This document shows, piece after piece, positions 46,566 through 55,877 of a stretch of 64,000 bases of DNA. A program made the position numbers and the translations under genes. The stretch covers positions 1,826,001 through 1,890,000 of the forward strand of contig NZ_BAABBM010000001.1 of the NCBI RefSeq assembly GCF_039537965.1, given 5' to 3'. Each line of letters opens with the position of its first letter. Positions within the stretch are counted from its first letter, which is position 1. Source of the DNA: Sphingomonas limnosediminicola (GTDB lineage Bacteria > Pseudomonadota > Alphaproteobacteria > Sphingomonadales > Sphingomonadaceae). The notes below the pieces were generated by a model, which was not told the origin of the DNA, did not search any database, and saw only the letters and a list, made by a program, of their open reading frames with translations.

Positions 46566-48389
46566 TCAGCCGACCGAGAGGTCGCGCTGCTGGTTGACGA
46601 GCCGCCACTCATCGAGGTCGGACAGCATGATGCGGGCGGCTTGCTCAGTCAGGTCCGCGGCACGTGACAGCGTCACGTCCTTGCGCAGTTCCTCTTCAAT
46701 CTGGCGCAGCGTGTTCGCGGTGGACAACGACCGCAGCGCATCTCCGCCGAAATCGGCCTGGAAGCGGATGCCGAAAACCGCCGTGCCGAGGGCCGGAAAG
46801 CCGGCCGAAACCAGCGTGAACCAATTGCCGTAAGTAGTAACAAAATTCGCGCCGATACCCAGACCGACCAGCGTCGCCACGGACACGATCAGCGTTGCCG
46901 CGAATAGGGTCGTCGCGATCGAGGCCAGCCGCTCGTCGAGCGCGTCGATCTGGGCTGCGTGACGCTCATGATAATCGACTTGCGGCGCCACCTCGAAGTC
47001 CGCGATCGACCGCGCGAGGCGGGATGCGCATTGCGGATCGATCGAGCCCGATGGACAACCGATCGCACGCCAGATCCCGCTCGCATACCAATCGATCCAG
47101 CGTTTCGGCACGGGATTGGTCTCGGTGCCCGGCGGGTCAGGCGACGCGATGCCGAGCAACTTGAGGCTGCGCATCGGCCGCAGCCGTTCTGCGAGCTGGC
47201 GGTAGTCGAGCCAGCGGCGATGCCACTCTTGACGCGATCCGACGTGCGCATTGAGAATGATCGCGAAGGTAATCACCAATTCGAGCGCTGCGAACTCGAA
47301 CTTGAGGTGCGGGGCCATGAATGCGCTGAGGCCGATGCAAACCGCGAAAGCGCCAAGGACGAAGTTGAAGATATGTCCGCTGCGATAGGTTTGCGCGAAG
47401 TGCGTCGCGAGCCTGTCCGCCCAGCTATATGCCCGCTCAAGGAGGTCGATCGGCGCGCTTATATTGTGCGCCTCCGCGCAGCCGGCGCGGTATTGGCGCC
47501 ATTCGTCGCGGATCTGCTGCTCGCCGGCTTTCGCGTTTAGGTCACCGGCCTTGATCCGTCGCACGCCGGCTGCCGTGAGCAGTAGCGGGTACTCGATCCG
47601 GGCACGGATGTTGCGCATCCGCTCGCGCGTGAAGCGCTTGAGGAAATCCTGTTCCTGCTCGTCCGGAGGCGGCATCAGCAGGCCCCTTAGCAGGAGATCC
47701 ATGCCTGAATGATTGAGCGGGCGCTCGGCCGTCGGATCGTCGAAGAAGGTGAGCACCGTCGGGTCGAACGCGCTCCACAACAGTCGAGGCTCCGCCGCAG
47801 GATCGAGCGGCAGGTGGATGACGGCCGTTCCATTGGTGATCGCCAGCTGGACAACCTCGCCGGTTCCGCCTCGTCCGCGTGGGGGAAGGCCGTCCCAAAC
47901 CGCGATCAGCATGTCGCAGTGCGACACGGTCGCTCGGCCCGTCATCACATATGCATCGAGTTGCCGGTCCTCGTTGCCCGGAAGCTCGAGCACGCACACG
48001 GCTCGTTCGAGCAAGGCATCGAACCGTTCGCGCGCGCCATGGTTGGCAAGGCTTTCGCGATAGCGCGCTCGCTCGAACGGAAGCACGACCTGAAGCTCCC
48101 AGCCGAGCTCGAGCGCCACCTCTGCCGAGATCTGGTCGGCGCCATCCGCGACGGGCGAGACGAACCGAAGCCGCGGCGGGTCGGGCGAGAAACAGTCGGT
48201 TTCCTTGGCGAGCAGTTTCCGACCGGCTTCGGCAACGAGCAACAGCACCTCACGAATGCGGCCCCGAAGCGCATCAATGCTGCCTTCGGGAAGCACTTCC
48301 GCGCGATGCCCGGTCACCCCGACGGAGAGTACAAACGGAAGCTGCGGAGGACGCGACACGTTATCCGGTGCCGCGACCAATCCCTTCAT
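46566..48389 (-). CDS. SLOG-like Rossmann domain fused to SLATT-like 4-TM module
   Basis: A 607-residue protein. Residues 18-195 look like a SLOG ligand-binding Rossmann domain: VGVTGHR (23-29), DGADQISAEVA (82-92), AVWDG (163-167) and GGTGEVV (174-180). The C-terminal half has two hydrophobic helix pairs (about 339-358/364-382 and 494-516/522-541) with WHRRWLDYRQLAERLR after the first, as in SLATT effector domains. Such proteins are predicted to sense a nucleotide-like signal and open a membrane pore in bacterial conflict systems. Last gene of the TIR operon. Domain names are by eye. Confidence 0.72.
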   Translation of the reverse strand: MKGLVAAPDNVSRPPQLPFVLSVGVTGHRAEVLPEGSIDALRGRIREVLLLVAEAGRKLLAKETDCFSPDPPRLRFVSPVADGADQISAEVALELGWELQVVLPFERARYRESLANHGARERFDALLERAVCVLELPGNEDRQLDAYVMTGRATVSHCDMLIAVWDGLPPRGRGGTGEVVQLAITNGTAVIHLPLDPAAEPRLLWSAFDPTVLTFFDDPTAERPLNHSGMDLLLRGLLMPPPDEQEQDFLKRFTRERMRNIRARIEYPLLLTAAGVRRIKAGDLNAKAGEQQIRDEWRQYRAGCAEAHNISAPIDLLERAYSWADRLATHFAQTYRSGHIFNFVLGAFAVCIGLSAFMAPHLKFEFAALELVITFAIILNAHVGSRQEWHRRWLDYRQLAERLRPMRSLKLLGIASPDPPGTETNPVPKRWIDWYASGIWRAIGCPSGSIDPQCASRLARSIADFEVAPQVDYHERHAAQIDALDERLASIATTLFAATLIVSVATLVGLGIGANFVTTYGNWFTLVSAGFPALGTAVFGIRFQADFGGDALRSLSTANTLRQIEEELRKDVTLSRAADLTEQAARIMLSDLDEWRLVNQQRDLSVG

Positions 48390-48412
48390 CTCATCGCGGC
48401 GCGGTTCGCTGT

Positions 48413-49000
48413 TCAGTTGTTGAACACTCCCAACTCGTAAGCGACGAACCCGGCGAGAGCGACCACGCCGATGACGACCGCGACCGCAACCAGCGGGCTC
48501 TTCGTTGTCGCGTTGCTGTTCTGGTTCAGGCCACCGGGGTCGTACATGATCTGGTATGGACCCTGATGCGGGGTCGTTGAGAACATGAACGCGAATTTGA
48601 ATTTCTGAACGGTCGAGTTGGCATTGCGGACCTTCAACGTCGTGTTATTTCCGACCAGCTTCGTCGCCACGAACCCATCCCAAAATTCGCGATCTGGGCA
48701 CGGTTCGCTCAGGTCCTTGACGGTCTTCACCCACATTGGTGCGAGGTCAGGGTCCGGCTCGCCGTTAGGCTTCTTCCCAATATCCATGAAGTAAAAGCCT
48801 TCGCCCGTTTCGTCGACCAAGTCGAAATCGATTTCGAAGCCGTCGTAAAGATTTTCGCCGTTAAAAATCAGGTCGTTGCCCTTTCCTCCCAGCTTTTTGT
48901 CTTTGGGTTCGAGCCAGAATGAGTAGGGCTTCTCCGGCGGGGGCTTTGTGCTGTCCTTGACGATGTGAACCTCGACAGTGACTTTCTTTGGGCTAGCCAT
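48413..49000 (-). CDS. Tail-anchored small protein, paralogue of the upstream gene
   Basis: The 195-residue protein has a probably beta-rich body of about 165 residues and one C-terminal transmembrane helix (about 169-190) ending GVFNN, so it is tail-anchored with the body in the cytoplasm. It shares LVDETGEG, PMWV, PCPD, KVRNANST and YDPGGLNQN with the product of the preceding gene, in the same order. I recognise no family. It lies 43 nt after that gene and 23 nt before the SLOG-SLATT gene. Confidence 0.75.
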   Translation of the reverse strand: MASPKKVTVEVHIVKDSTKPPPEKPYSFWLEPKDKKLGGKGNDLIFNGENLYDGFEIDFDLVDETGEGFYFMDIGKKPNGEPDPDLAPMWVKTVKDLSEPCPDREFWDGFVATKLVGNNTTLKVRNANSTVQKFKFAFMFSTTPHQGPYQIMYDPGGLNQNSNATTKSPLVAVAVVIGVVALAGFVAYELGVFNN

Positions 49001-49043
49001 GGCAAAATCCCTTTCGGTTGATCTGGGTCGAATATTCCTCGTC

Positions 49044-49538
49044 CTACTTACGAGTGCTCCCGCCGTTCTGGTTATTGCCGCCCGGATCCCAGCTGACGAA
49101 GCGGTTCTTGTCAGCGCTGTCTTCGCCCCGCTTCACGACGTTGATCGTAAAAGCCCAATGCTCCTGGCTCGCATTGTCATTGCGCACGAACAGCCGCCGC
49201 TGGTGCGGTGAAACGCTGATCGGTTCCATAACGTCGTAATTGCAGACACTGTGCATGTCAGGACACGTGCGCTGACCCGGCTCTTCATGGCCTTCGACAA
49301 CCCACATTGCATCGTGCGGCACCTTCGGAAACCGCAGCCCGTCGCCGGTCTGATCGTCGAGAACGAACTCAAGAAGGTGGTAGTCGTGCTTGCCCATGTC
49401 GTGGCGGTCCTTGCTGAAGACGAACTCGTCCCGGCTTTCGTCCCAAATGTCGGACTCTGGCTGGAAGTGGTATCCGCCGTCCTTGTCCTTCGTCACATGC
49501 AGCGTCACGGCATGCATCTCGCCTCTAGCTCTGGCCAC
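49044..49538 (-). CDS. Soluble small protein, paralogue of the tail-anchored neighbour
   Basis: The 164-residue protein has no signal or membrane segment. Shared blocks with the downstream gene are LDDQTGDG (60-67), AMWV (77-80), TCPD (91-94), FVRNDNAS (117-124) and WDPGGNNQN (150-158). Start: the frame reaches 49718, inside the TIR gene. GTG 49538 has GGGAG 7 nt upstream, follows the TIR stop by 23 nt and gives an N-terminus that aligns with the paralogue; ATG 49517 is the alternative. The function is unknown. Confidence 0.72.
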   Translation of the reverse strand: MARARGEMHAVTLHVTKDKDGGYHFQPESDIWDESRDEFVFSKDRHDMGKHDYHLLEFVLDDQTGDGLRFPKVPHDAMWVVEGHEEPGQRTCPDMHSVCNYDVMEPISVSPHQRRLFVRNDNASQEHWAFTINVVKRGEDSADKNRFVSWDPGGNNQNGGSTRK

Positions 49539-49561
49539 AAATCTCTCCCTTTGTTCGCCCG

Positions 49562-51688
49562 CTAGGCGGGACGCGTGTATCCCATATTCTTGAGCGCGGA
49601 CTTTAGCGGGCGCGCTTCCTCCGCCCGGCCAAGCCGTTCCAGAATCAAGGCATGCTCGTCGATCTCGGTAGACAATTCCGGCACGTCGGCTGGAAGAATT
49701 GCGAGCGCGCTCGCCCACGCAGACATGGCGCCGCCGCGATCGCCGGAACGCTGCAACGCGTCGCCCGTCAGCCGATAAAGCCCCGCGAGGTAGAATTTGT
49801 CCTTATTCGGATCTTCGGCATGAAAGTGCCGTGCCGCCGAGAGAGCCTGCCGCGCCAAAGCCGCCGCTTCAGCGCCGTCCCCCGCGTCGAGGGCCAGGCG
49901 GGCCTGCATTGCGAGACAGCCGCTTTGCCGCCGGTCGGAAGCGCCTCCCAAAGCAGCGACCAGCGCGCATGCGGCGCCGGTTTCATGCTCGGCGGCGGCA
50001 CGATCGTGCGTTGCGAGTAGCGCCTTTGCCAGTTCGAGGTGAGCAGTAGCTGCGGCCCCCTTCCAAAGCGCGTTTGTCGGCTCGACCGGAAGGAGGTGGT
50101 CTGCATTCGCCACCGCCAGACGAAACTCCGCGATCCCCTCAGCGGCCTGCCCGTGGAGGACAAGCAGATTCCCTAGGCCTTGGTGCGCGTAAATCACCTG
50201 CTCCAGCAATCCGACGTCAGAGGGGGATCGCGCCAGCGCCTCGTTGAGAAAAGCGATTTCACGGGTTCGGGTTGCAATGGCCTCATTAAGACGGCCAAGC
50301 GCGCGATTCGAATCCGCCAACCATCCCATCAACTTCGCCATTTCGACGCGGTAAGTCCCATTTGCGGGATCGAGCGCCATCAGGTTCTGCATTGGGCTGA
50401 GCGCGCCTTGAAACTGCGCCAGCGCTTGATCGTATCGGCGCTTGTTATAGAGCGAGATCCCGAGGTCCTCTGCTCCATAAAGCGCTTCCATCCGCCACTT
50501 GAGGTTATCCGGCGCAAGTTGAACCAGGCGGTCGGCGAGTTGCTTATACTGCCTGTAATATTCGATTGCTGCGTCAGCCTGGCCGTCCATTCGCGCAATC
50601 TCACCCAGCCAAAACGCGTTTTGCGCCTGCTCGAAGATGGGTTGTGGATCGTCCGGCGTCCGGCGCACGGCTTCCTCGGTGCCCGCTAGCGCTTGTCGAT
50701 ACAGCGCCCGTGCCTGTTCGTATCGACCCCGCAAATAAGCGACTTGCGCGGTAATGCTTAGCGCTCGGGAGCGCTGGATCAGGGCGGCATCGGACAGCTC
50801 CGACGCGTCCTGCTTGCTATAGTAAGCCAGCACCCGCGAAGCGACGCCGTCGAGGGCGTCGAGCTTGCCGATCGGTTCGAGCTTATCCTTGAGATCTCCG
50901 ACCATGTAAGCGACCAGCCCCTCGGCCTCCCGTCGTTGGTCGCGCGCTGCATCACGGCCTTGGATAGCGGTGACGGCAAGGGTGCTCGTCACGGCCATGC
51001 CGCCGAGCGACGCGGCGGCCAGCCAGGCCATCTGGCGATGACGTCGTGTCGTGGCGCGCTGGACAAGGTCGTCGAGCCCAACACCGAGCATGCCGGCCAC
51101 CAGCTTGAGAAAGCCCAGCCGGCGCACCTCGTCGTTACCGCGCAGGTCGGCGGCGAGAGGCTCTGCGCGCTTGCCCGTCGGGCGGCCTCGCCGGTCGAAC
51201 TTCTGCCGAAGCGCGGGCGGAAAGCATTCTTCCTCGTGCCGTTCCGGCATCTCGCTTGCGAATGGCTCGCCCGAAGCGATGGCGGCGAGCACATTGGCCT
51301 CGGAATGTGTCCGCTTGAATGTCTCGATCTCCGCATTGGTCCAATGAGACTTTGCCGAATTGGGAGAGCATAGGACGATCAGAAAGTGCGACGAGCTCAG
51401 TGCCGATCGGATCTCCTCACCGAGATCGTGGGCTGCCGCGAGCTCCTGCTCGTCGCGAAAAATGGGCGTCAGGCGTCTGGGGACAACGCCGTTTTCGGTA
51501 AGGCGTCCGGCGATGGATTTCGGCACCCGAAACTTCTCGAGCTCGCGGAACAGCCAGTCGGCGAGTTCCCGGTCGCGGTGGCTGTAGCTTAGGAAGGCAT
51601 AATAGCGGGAATGCGTGCGTGTGTGCTTCGCCGGCGCGCTGGCAGGGTCGGGCGCCGCGTCTGCCTGCAATCGCGCATATTTGGTCAA
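49562..51688 (-). CDS. TIR domain - transmembrane - TPR protein
   Basis: A 708-residue protein. The TIR domain occupies residues 28 to about 140 ([31 protein letters not shown]). The conserved W116xxxE120 places Glu120 where the catalytic glutamate of TIR NAD+ hydrolases sits. One transmembrane helix follows at about 221-243, then about 450 residues of TPR-like helical repeats, mostly Ala/Leu with DPANG/DPNKD turns. TIRs in defence cleave NAD+ or make cyclic ADP-ribose signals. No ATG or GTG start is available; TTG 51688 is the likely start. First gene of the four-gene operon. Confidence 0.85.
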   Translation of the reverse strand: MTKYARLQADAAPDPASAPAKHTRTHSRYYAFLSYSHRDRELADWLFRELEKFRVPKSIAGRLTENGVVPRRLTPIFRDEQELAAAHDLGEEIRSALSSSHFLIVLCSPNSAKSHWTNAEIETFKRTHSEANVLAAIASGEPFASEMPERHEEECFPPALRQKFDRRGRPTGKRAEPLAADLRGNDEVRRLGFLKLVAGMLGVGLDDLVQRATTRRHRQMAWLAAASLGGMAVTSTLAVTAIQGRDAARDQRREAEGLVAYMVGDLKDKLEPIGKLDALDGVASRVLAYYSKQDASELSDAALIQRSRALSITAQVAYLRGRYEQARALYRQALAGTEEAVRRTPDDPQPIFEQAQNAFWLGEIARMDGQADAAIEYYRQYKQLADRLVQLAPDNLKWRMEALYGAEDLGISLYNKRRYDQALAQFQGALSPMQNLMALDPANGTYRVEMAKLMGWLADSNRALGRLNEAIATRTREIAFLNEALARSPSDVGLLEQVIYAHQGLGNLLVLHGQAAEGIAEFRLAVANADHLLPVEPTNALWKGAAATAHLELAKALLATHDRAAAEHETGAACALVAALGGASDRRQSGCLAMQARLALDAGDGAEAAALARQALSAARHFHAEDPNKDKFYLAGLYRLTGDALQRSGDRGGAMSAWASALAILPADVPELSTEIDEHALILERLGRAEEARPLKSALKNMGYTRPA

Positions 51689-51712
51689 ACGCCGGCCCCC
51701 CGAGCGAGTCCC

Positions 51713-51727
51713 GTTAAGCCTGTTAAC
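51713..51727. promoter_or_regulatory. Short inverted repeat in TIR/ispG divergent spacer
   Basis: GTTAA (51713-51717) and TTAAC (51723-51727) flank GCCTG, 25 nt upstream of the TIR start and about 60 nt before ispG. It is the only AT-rich symmetric element in this 100-nt divergent spacer, so it may be part of an operator or promoter. Confidence 0.3.
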
Positions 51728-51788
51728 ACAGCGGAATAAGGCGCGCCAATTTCGGCAGGCGGTTTCCCCCGCGCCCGGCAGGCCTTAT

Positions 51789-52931
51789 ATGGCTCCCATG
51801 TCCCTTCGTCCCTGGCGAGATATCGAGCGGCGTCAGTCGCGGCAGATCATGGTGGGCTCCGTCCCTGTTGGCGGAGACGCGCCGATCAGCGTGCAGACGA
51901 TGACCAATACGCCAACGGAAGATGCGGCGGCGACCATCGATCAGATTCGGCGCTGCGAAGAGGCGGGTGCCGACATCATTCGCGTGTCGTGCCCGACGCA
52001 GGATGCGACGGCTTCGCTTCGGGAGATCGTGCGTGCGGCCCGCGTGCCGATCGTCGCGGACATCCATTTTCACTACAAGCGCGCACTGGAAGCGGCCGAT
52101 GCCGGTGCGGCGTGCCTGCGCATCAATCCAGGGAATATCGGCTCGGAAGAGCGGGTCCGCGAAGTCATTTCGGCGGCGCGCGCCAACGGCTGCGCTATCC
52201 GGATCGGCGTCAATGCCGGCAGCCTCGAAAAGGACCTGCTCGAAAAGTACGGCGAGCCTTGTCCCGAAGCGTTGGTCGAAAGCGCGCTCGACCATATCCG
52301 CATTCTCGAAGACCACGGCTTCCGCGAGTACAAGGTCGCGGTGAAAGCCAGCGATGTGTTCCTCGCCGTCGCCGCCTATCAGCAGCTGGCGAGCCAGGTC
52401 GATTGCCCGCTGCACCTCGGTATCACCGAGGCGGGCGGCTTGATCGGCGGCACCGTCAAATCGTCGATCGGGATGGGCAACCTTCTTTGGGCAGGCATCG
52501 GTGACACGATCCGCGTGTCGCTATCGGCGGAGCCAGAGGAAGAAGTCCGGGTCGGCTATGAGATTCTGAAGGCGCTCGGCATTCGCAGCCGCGGGGTACG
52601 GGTGGTGTCTTGCCCGTCCTGCGCACGGCAGGGATTCGACGTGATCCGAACCGTCGAGGCGCTCGAAAGCCGTCTTCAACATATCAAGACGCCGATGTCC
52701 TTGTCGGTGCTGGGCTGTGTCGTGAACGGACCCGGCGAAGCGCGCGAGACCGACATCGGCATTACCGGCGGCGGCAACGGCAAGCACATGGTCTATCTGT
52801 CGGGCGTCACCGACCATCATGTGCAAGACGCCGACATGATCGAGCACATCGTCCGCCTGGTCGAAGCGAAAGCCGCCGAGCTCGAGGCTGCCGCGGCCGA
52901 GTTGCAGCCAGCCCTCGACGCCGCCGAATAG
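51789..52931 (+). CDS. ispG: 4-hydroxy-3-methylbut-2-enyl diphosphate synthase
   Basis: IspG (GcpE) reductively converts MEcPP to HMBPP in the non-mevalonate isoprenoid pathway using a [4Fe-4S] cluster. The 380-residue protein has [19 protein letters not shown] at the start and the cluster cysteines in [12 protein letters not shown] and [14 protein letters not shown] 51789 has GGCAGG upstream; ATG 51798 is possible. The last 25 residues are an Ala/Glu-rich helix. Confidence 0.95.
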   Translation: MAPMSLRPWRDIERRQSRQIMVGSVPVGGDAPISVQTMTNTPTEDAAATIDQIRRCEEAGADIIRVSCPTQDATASLREIVRAARVPIVADIHFHYKRALEAADAGAACLRINPGNIGSEERVREVISAARANGCAIRIGVNAGSLEKDLLEKYGEPCPEALVESALDHIRILEDHGFREYKVAVKASDVFLAVAAYQQLASQVDCPLHLGITEAGGLIGGTVKSSIGMGNLLWAGIGDTIRVSLSAEPEEEVRVGYEILKALGIRSRGVRVVSCPSCARQGFDVIRTVEALESRLQHIKTPMSLSVLGCVVNGPGEARETDIGITGGGNGKHMVYLSGVTDHHVQDADMIEHIVRLVEAKAAELEAAAAELQPALDAAE

Positions 52932-52973
52932 GCCTTTAGCCAAATTTCAACCTGTCCGGCGCACAGTCGCGCC

Positions 52974-53096
52974 GTGACCAAGCTATTGATCATCTTGCTT
53001 GTCAGCGGAGCGCTCGCCAACGGGCTGGCTCGCACGCACGAGGATCCACCGCTGCTCATCGATCCCGCCCCCAGCTCACTCGACGCCGGCCGCTAA
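52974..53096 (+). CDS. Possible 40-residue signal-peptide-like small ORF
   Basis: A GTG-started frame of 40 codons encodes a basic start, a hydrophobic stretch (LLIILLVSGALANGLA) that looks like a signal peptide, then a short acidic/Pro-rich tail ending DAGR. It fills the gap between ispG and the EamA gene on the same strand. There is no clear ribosome-binding site, so it may be chance. Confidence 0.3.
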   Translation: MTKLLIILLVSGALANGLARTHEDPPLLIDPAPSSLDAGR

Positions 53097-53115
53097 GCGC
53101 CGCTAAGCGCGGGCC

Positions 53116-54018
53116 GTGAACCGCGTCACTCAGCATCCAGTCCAGGCCTTCCTCGCGGCGCTCGCTGCGGTCGGTACGCTGTCGATCATGGATGCGGTGA
53201 TGAAGCACCTTGTGCTGGCCATCGGTATCTTTGCCGTCAGCGTCTGGCGCGCCATGGCCAACCTCATTGTTGGGAGTGCGTTGTACCTGCCGAGGCGCGG
53301 AAGCTGGCCGAGCAATGCGGTCATGCGGGTGCACGTCTTTCGCGGAATTATCGTGACGGTAATGGCCTTCCTCTTTTTCTGGGGGATCGGCCGCATCCCA
53401 CTGGCGCAAGCGATCGCCCTGACGTTCATCGCACCACTGATCGCACTACTGCTCGCCTCCGCGTTCCTGCACGAAAAGATCGGAAGGATGTCGATTGTCG
53501 GATCGATTGCGGCGTTCGGCGGAGTGGTCATCATCGTGCTGGGTCAAGCCAAGGCGCAGCTTGGACGCGAGGCGTTGGTCGGGTCGATTGCCATCCTCGG
53601 CTCTGCACTCTGCTACGCAGTCAATATCGTGCTGATGCGGCATCAGGCGCTGTCCGCGAAGCCGCTGGAGATAACCTTCTTCCAGGCGGTAACGGTCATG
53701 GCCTTGTGGCTGCTCACCATCCCGATCGTGGGAATGCCGGTATGGCCGACCGGGCAATGGATCTGGGTCGCGGTCGCCTGCGTCCTTTCGACGGCGGGCA
53801 CGCTAATCTTCGCGTGGGCCTACGCGCGAGGGGAAGCCGGCTACCTTTCCGTCACCGAATATAGCGCCTTCTTGTGGGCGGCAGCGCTCGGCTGGATCGT
53901 CTTCCAGGAGCGGGTGTCGGGCTACACGATTGCTGGCGCGACGCTGATCGTCGCGGGTTGCCTGGTCGCGGCACGGCGCAAGGTGACCGAGCCTCCGGAG
54001 ATCGACGTGGCGGTCTAG
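53116..54018 (+). CDS. EamA/DMT-family transporter
   Basis: The 300-residue protein has ten hydrophobic segments in two EamA repeats (ALAAVGTLSIMDAVMKHL at the first helix, FLFFWGIGRIPLAQAIALTF ending repeat one). It is an inner-membrane carrier of unknown substrate. GTG 53116 start. Its TAG is interleaved with the stop of the convergent DUF1345 gene (CTAG). Confidence 0.86.
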   Translation: MNRVTQHPVQAFLAALAAVGTLSIMDAVMKHLVLAIGIFAVSVWRAMANLIVGSALYLPRRGSWPSNAVMRVHVFRGIIVTVMAFLFFWGIGRIPLAQAIALTFIAPLIALLLASAFLHEKIGRMSIVGSIAAFGGVVIIVLGQAKAQLGREALVGSIAILGSALCYAVNIVLMRHQALSAKPLEITFFQAVTVMALWLLTIPIVGMPVWPTGQWIWVAVACVLSTAGTLIFAWAYARGEAGYLSVTEYSAFLWAAALGWIVFQERVSGYTIAGATLIVAGCLVAARRKVTEPPEIDVAV

Positions 54019-54656
54019 CCGCTGCCGAGCACGTTGATGGTGAAGGCAATGACGCCGATGTTGAACGCGAAGGCTGCGAGACAGTGAATCGTCACGACCT
54101 TTCGCATGTGCGTTTCGGTGACAACGACGTCGGAAGTCGCAAATGCCATGCCGCAGGTGAAGCTGAAATAGACGAAATCCCAATAAACCGGGTTTGCGGT
54201 CCGCGGAAAATCTAAGCCGACGCAGCCAAGATCCGGATGGTTGTAGACCAAATGCGCGTAGTGGAAGGCATAAACTGTGTTCGCAAACAGCCATGCCAGC
54301 GCCAGCGTCGCAATGATCATTGCTTTGGTCATCGGCTGAGGATTGTCGACAACGGATTCTGCGCGAATGGCGATCAACAGCACCGCCATGACGATCCCCG
54401 TTATGGTCAGCAACAGGACGCGATTGGCGTCATTCGCTTTCGCGTGCTCGCGAATGATCCGTGCCTCGCGCGTTCCGAGTAGCGGCAGGCAAATGACGAG
54501 GAAGATAATGGCAGCGACGTCGAACGCGCTCATGGCGGACAACGCCCAACGGTGAAGATATCCCTGCGCCACCGGGAAACCGACGGCCAGCACGGCAAGG
54601 AAGGTCAGGAAGCGCACAGGCGCGATCATGTTGCCGATGCTTCGCCGGGTCGCCAT
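54015..54656 (-). CDS. DUF1345-family membrane protein
   Basis: This 213-residue protein has five or six hydrophobic segments and the DUF1345 hallmarks: YAFHYAHLVYNHPD, VYWDFVYFSFTCGMAFATSDVVV and a final ANI-like helix. The function of the family is unknown. It is divergent from the SMR transporter gene across 50 nt. Confidence 0.87.
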   Translation of the reverse strand: MATRRSIGNMIAPVRFLTFLAVLAVGFPVAQGYLHRWALSAMSAFDVAAIIFLVICLPLLGTREARIIREHAKANDANRVLLLTITGIVMAVLLIAIRAESVVDNPQPMTKAMIIATLALAWLFANTVYAFHYAHLVYNHPDLGCVGLDFPRTANPVYWDFVYFSFTCGMAFATSDVVVTETHMRKVVTIHCLAAFAFNIGVIAFTINVLGSG

Positions 54657-54706
54657 TAGACCAGCGTAACGAAGGCGCAGCCTGCGCGTCCAGTGAAAGG
54701 ATTGTC

Positions 54707-55021
54707 ATGCCCTGGGTCTGGCTCATCGTCGGCGGATTTTTCGAAGTGGGATTTACGACTTCGCTGCGCTTCGTCGACGGGTTCAGAAACGTGCCTTGGA
54801 CGCTGGCCTTCCTCGTTTCGGTATCGATCAGCATGGGCTTGCTTGAGGTCGCCTCACGGTCAATTCCGATGGGAACGGCCTATGCGGTGTGGGGAGGCAT
54901 CGGCGCCGTCGGTACCGTAGTCGTCGGCATCCTGTGGTTTCATGAGCCGTCGAGTACCGTTCGGATCTTGCTCATCTTGGCGATCGTCACGGCTATCGCA
55001 GCCCTGCGGCTGACGGCCTGA
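54707..55021 (+). CDS. Small multidrug resistance (SMR) family transporter
   Basis: The 104-residue protein has four transmembrane helices and the membrane-embedded Glu13 in GGFFEVGFTTSLR, with AYAVWGGIGAVGTVVVGILWFHEP typical of SMR proteins. Members export quaternary ammonium compounds or guanidinium as dual-topology dimers. It is closer to the SugE/Gdx-like group by its opening (PWVWLIVGGFFEV), but this is not firm. Confidence 0.88.
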   Translation: MPWVWLIVGGFFEVGFTTSLRFVDGFRNVPWTLAFLVSVSISMGLLEVASRSIPMGTAYAVWGGIGAVGTVVVGILWFHEPSSTVRILLILAIVTAIAALRLTA

Positions 55022-55104
55022 TCGAAGCGAGCTTTTCATTCCCCATTCACTCGTGCGTCGGCTAGGCTTGGCCGCACGCGACCAGATCCTGAAAATTCGA
55101 AGAC

Positions 55105-55857
55105 TTGCCAGCCTATCGCCTTGCCGCACCTTATGCGCGTCCGCCACTACGCCGGCGGCTGTCAGGTGTCGCGCTCGCGCTGGCCGTAAACGCAGGGCTT
55201 TTTGCGATTCTTCTGACCCTTGGCGTCATCCCCCTTCCGCAGGCGCAAAAAAGTCTGCGCGGTACGATCATCGATCTGGCGCCGCTTAGTAAGAGCACGG
55301 CGGAGCAGAAATCCGAGAAGCAGCAAGAACAAAAGCAACAAGCGGCGAGCGACCGTCCCGTGCCGAAGCCCCCCCCGGTCGTGTTGCCGGTGAAGCCGAC
55401 GATCAGTCCGCCGAAGGAAGCGCATAAACCCTCGCCCTGGCTCGAAATGAGCAAGGAAGAGATGGCGTCGTCGGACATTTCGAAGCTGGCTCAGTCCGGA
55501 TCTGGTGGCGGAGGCGACAGCGAGGTCGTCGGCCGCGGGCCAAACGGAGAGGCGATGTATGCAGCCGAATGGGCCCGCGAGCCGACCGACGCTGAGCTCG
55601 CCGGATACGTGCCGAAGAACAGCAACGAAGGCTACGGGCTGGTTGCCTGCAAGACGATCGCGGGAAATCGTGTGGAAGATTGCGTCGAGCTGGGACAAAC
55701 GCCGGGAACGCGCCTTGCTTCAGCGCTTCGTCAGGCTGCCTGGCAATTTCACGTCCGGCCCCCGCGCAAGGGCGGCAAATCCTTGATCGGCTCCTGGGTC
55801 AGGATCCGGATCGACTATTATGACGCAGGCAAGTCGTCAGATTACCCAGGCAATTAG
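55105..55857 (+). CDS. TonB-like periplasmic energy-transduction protein
   Basis: This 250-residue protein has a short basic N-terminus, one transmembrane helix (about 20-42), a Lys/Gln/Pro-rich linker (SEKQQEQKQQ, KPPPVVLPVKP) and a C-terminal domain ending ALRQAAWQFHVRPPRKGG...VRIRIDYY, as in TonB C-terminal domains. No ATG or GTG is well placed and TTG 55105 is the likely start. It lies near a TonB-dependent receptor. ExbBD are not adjacent. Confidence 0.75.
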   Translation: MPAYRLAAPYARPPLRRRLSGVALALAVNAGLFAILLTLGVIPLPQAQKSLRGTIIDLAPLSKSTAEQKSEKQQEQKQQAASDRPVPKPPPVVLPVKPTISPPKEAHKPSPWLEMSKEEMASSDISKLAQSGSGGGGDSEVVGRGPNGEAMYAAEWAREPTDAELAGYVPKNSNEGYGLVACKTIAGNRVEDCVELGQTPGTRLASALRQAAWQFHVRPPRKGGKSLIGSWVRIRIDYYDAGKSSDYPGN

Positions 55858-55877
55858 CCGATCAGGTTTCCTTCGCG

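Noticed and set aside
46566..51688. Prophage or integrative element carrying the TIR/SLOG operon
   Set aside because: I see no integrase, transposase, attachment repeats or tRNA at the edges, and codon usage looks like the neighbours; acquisition by transfer is possible but not shown.
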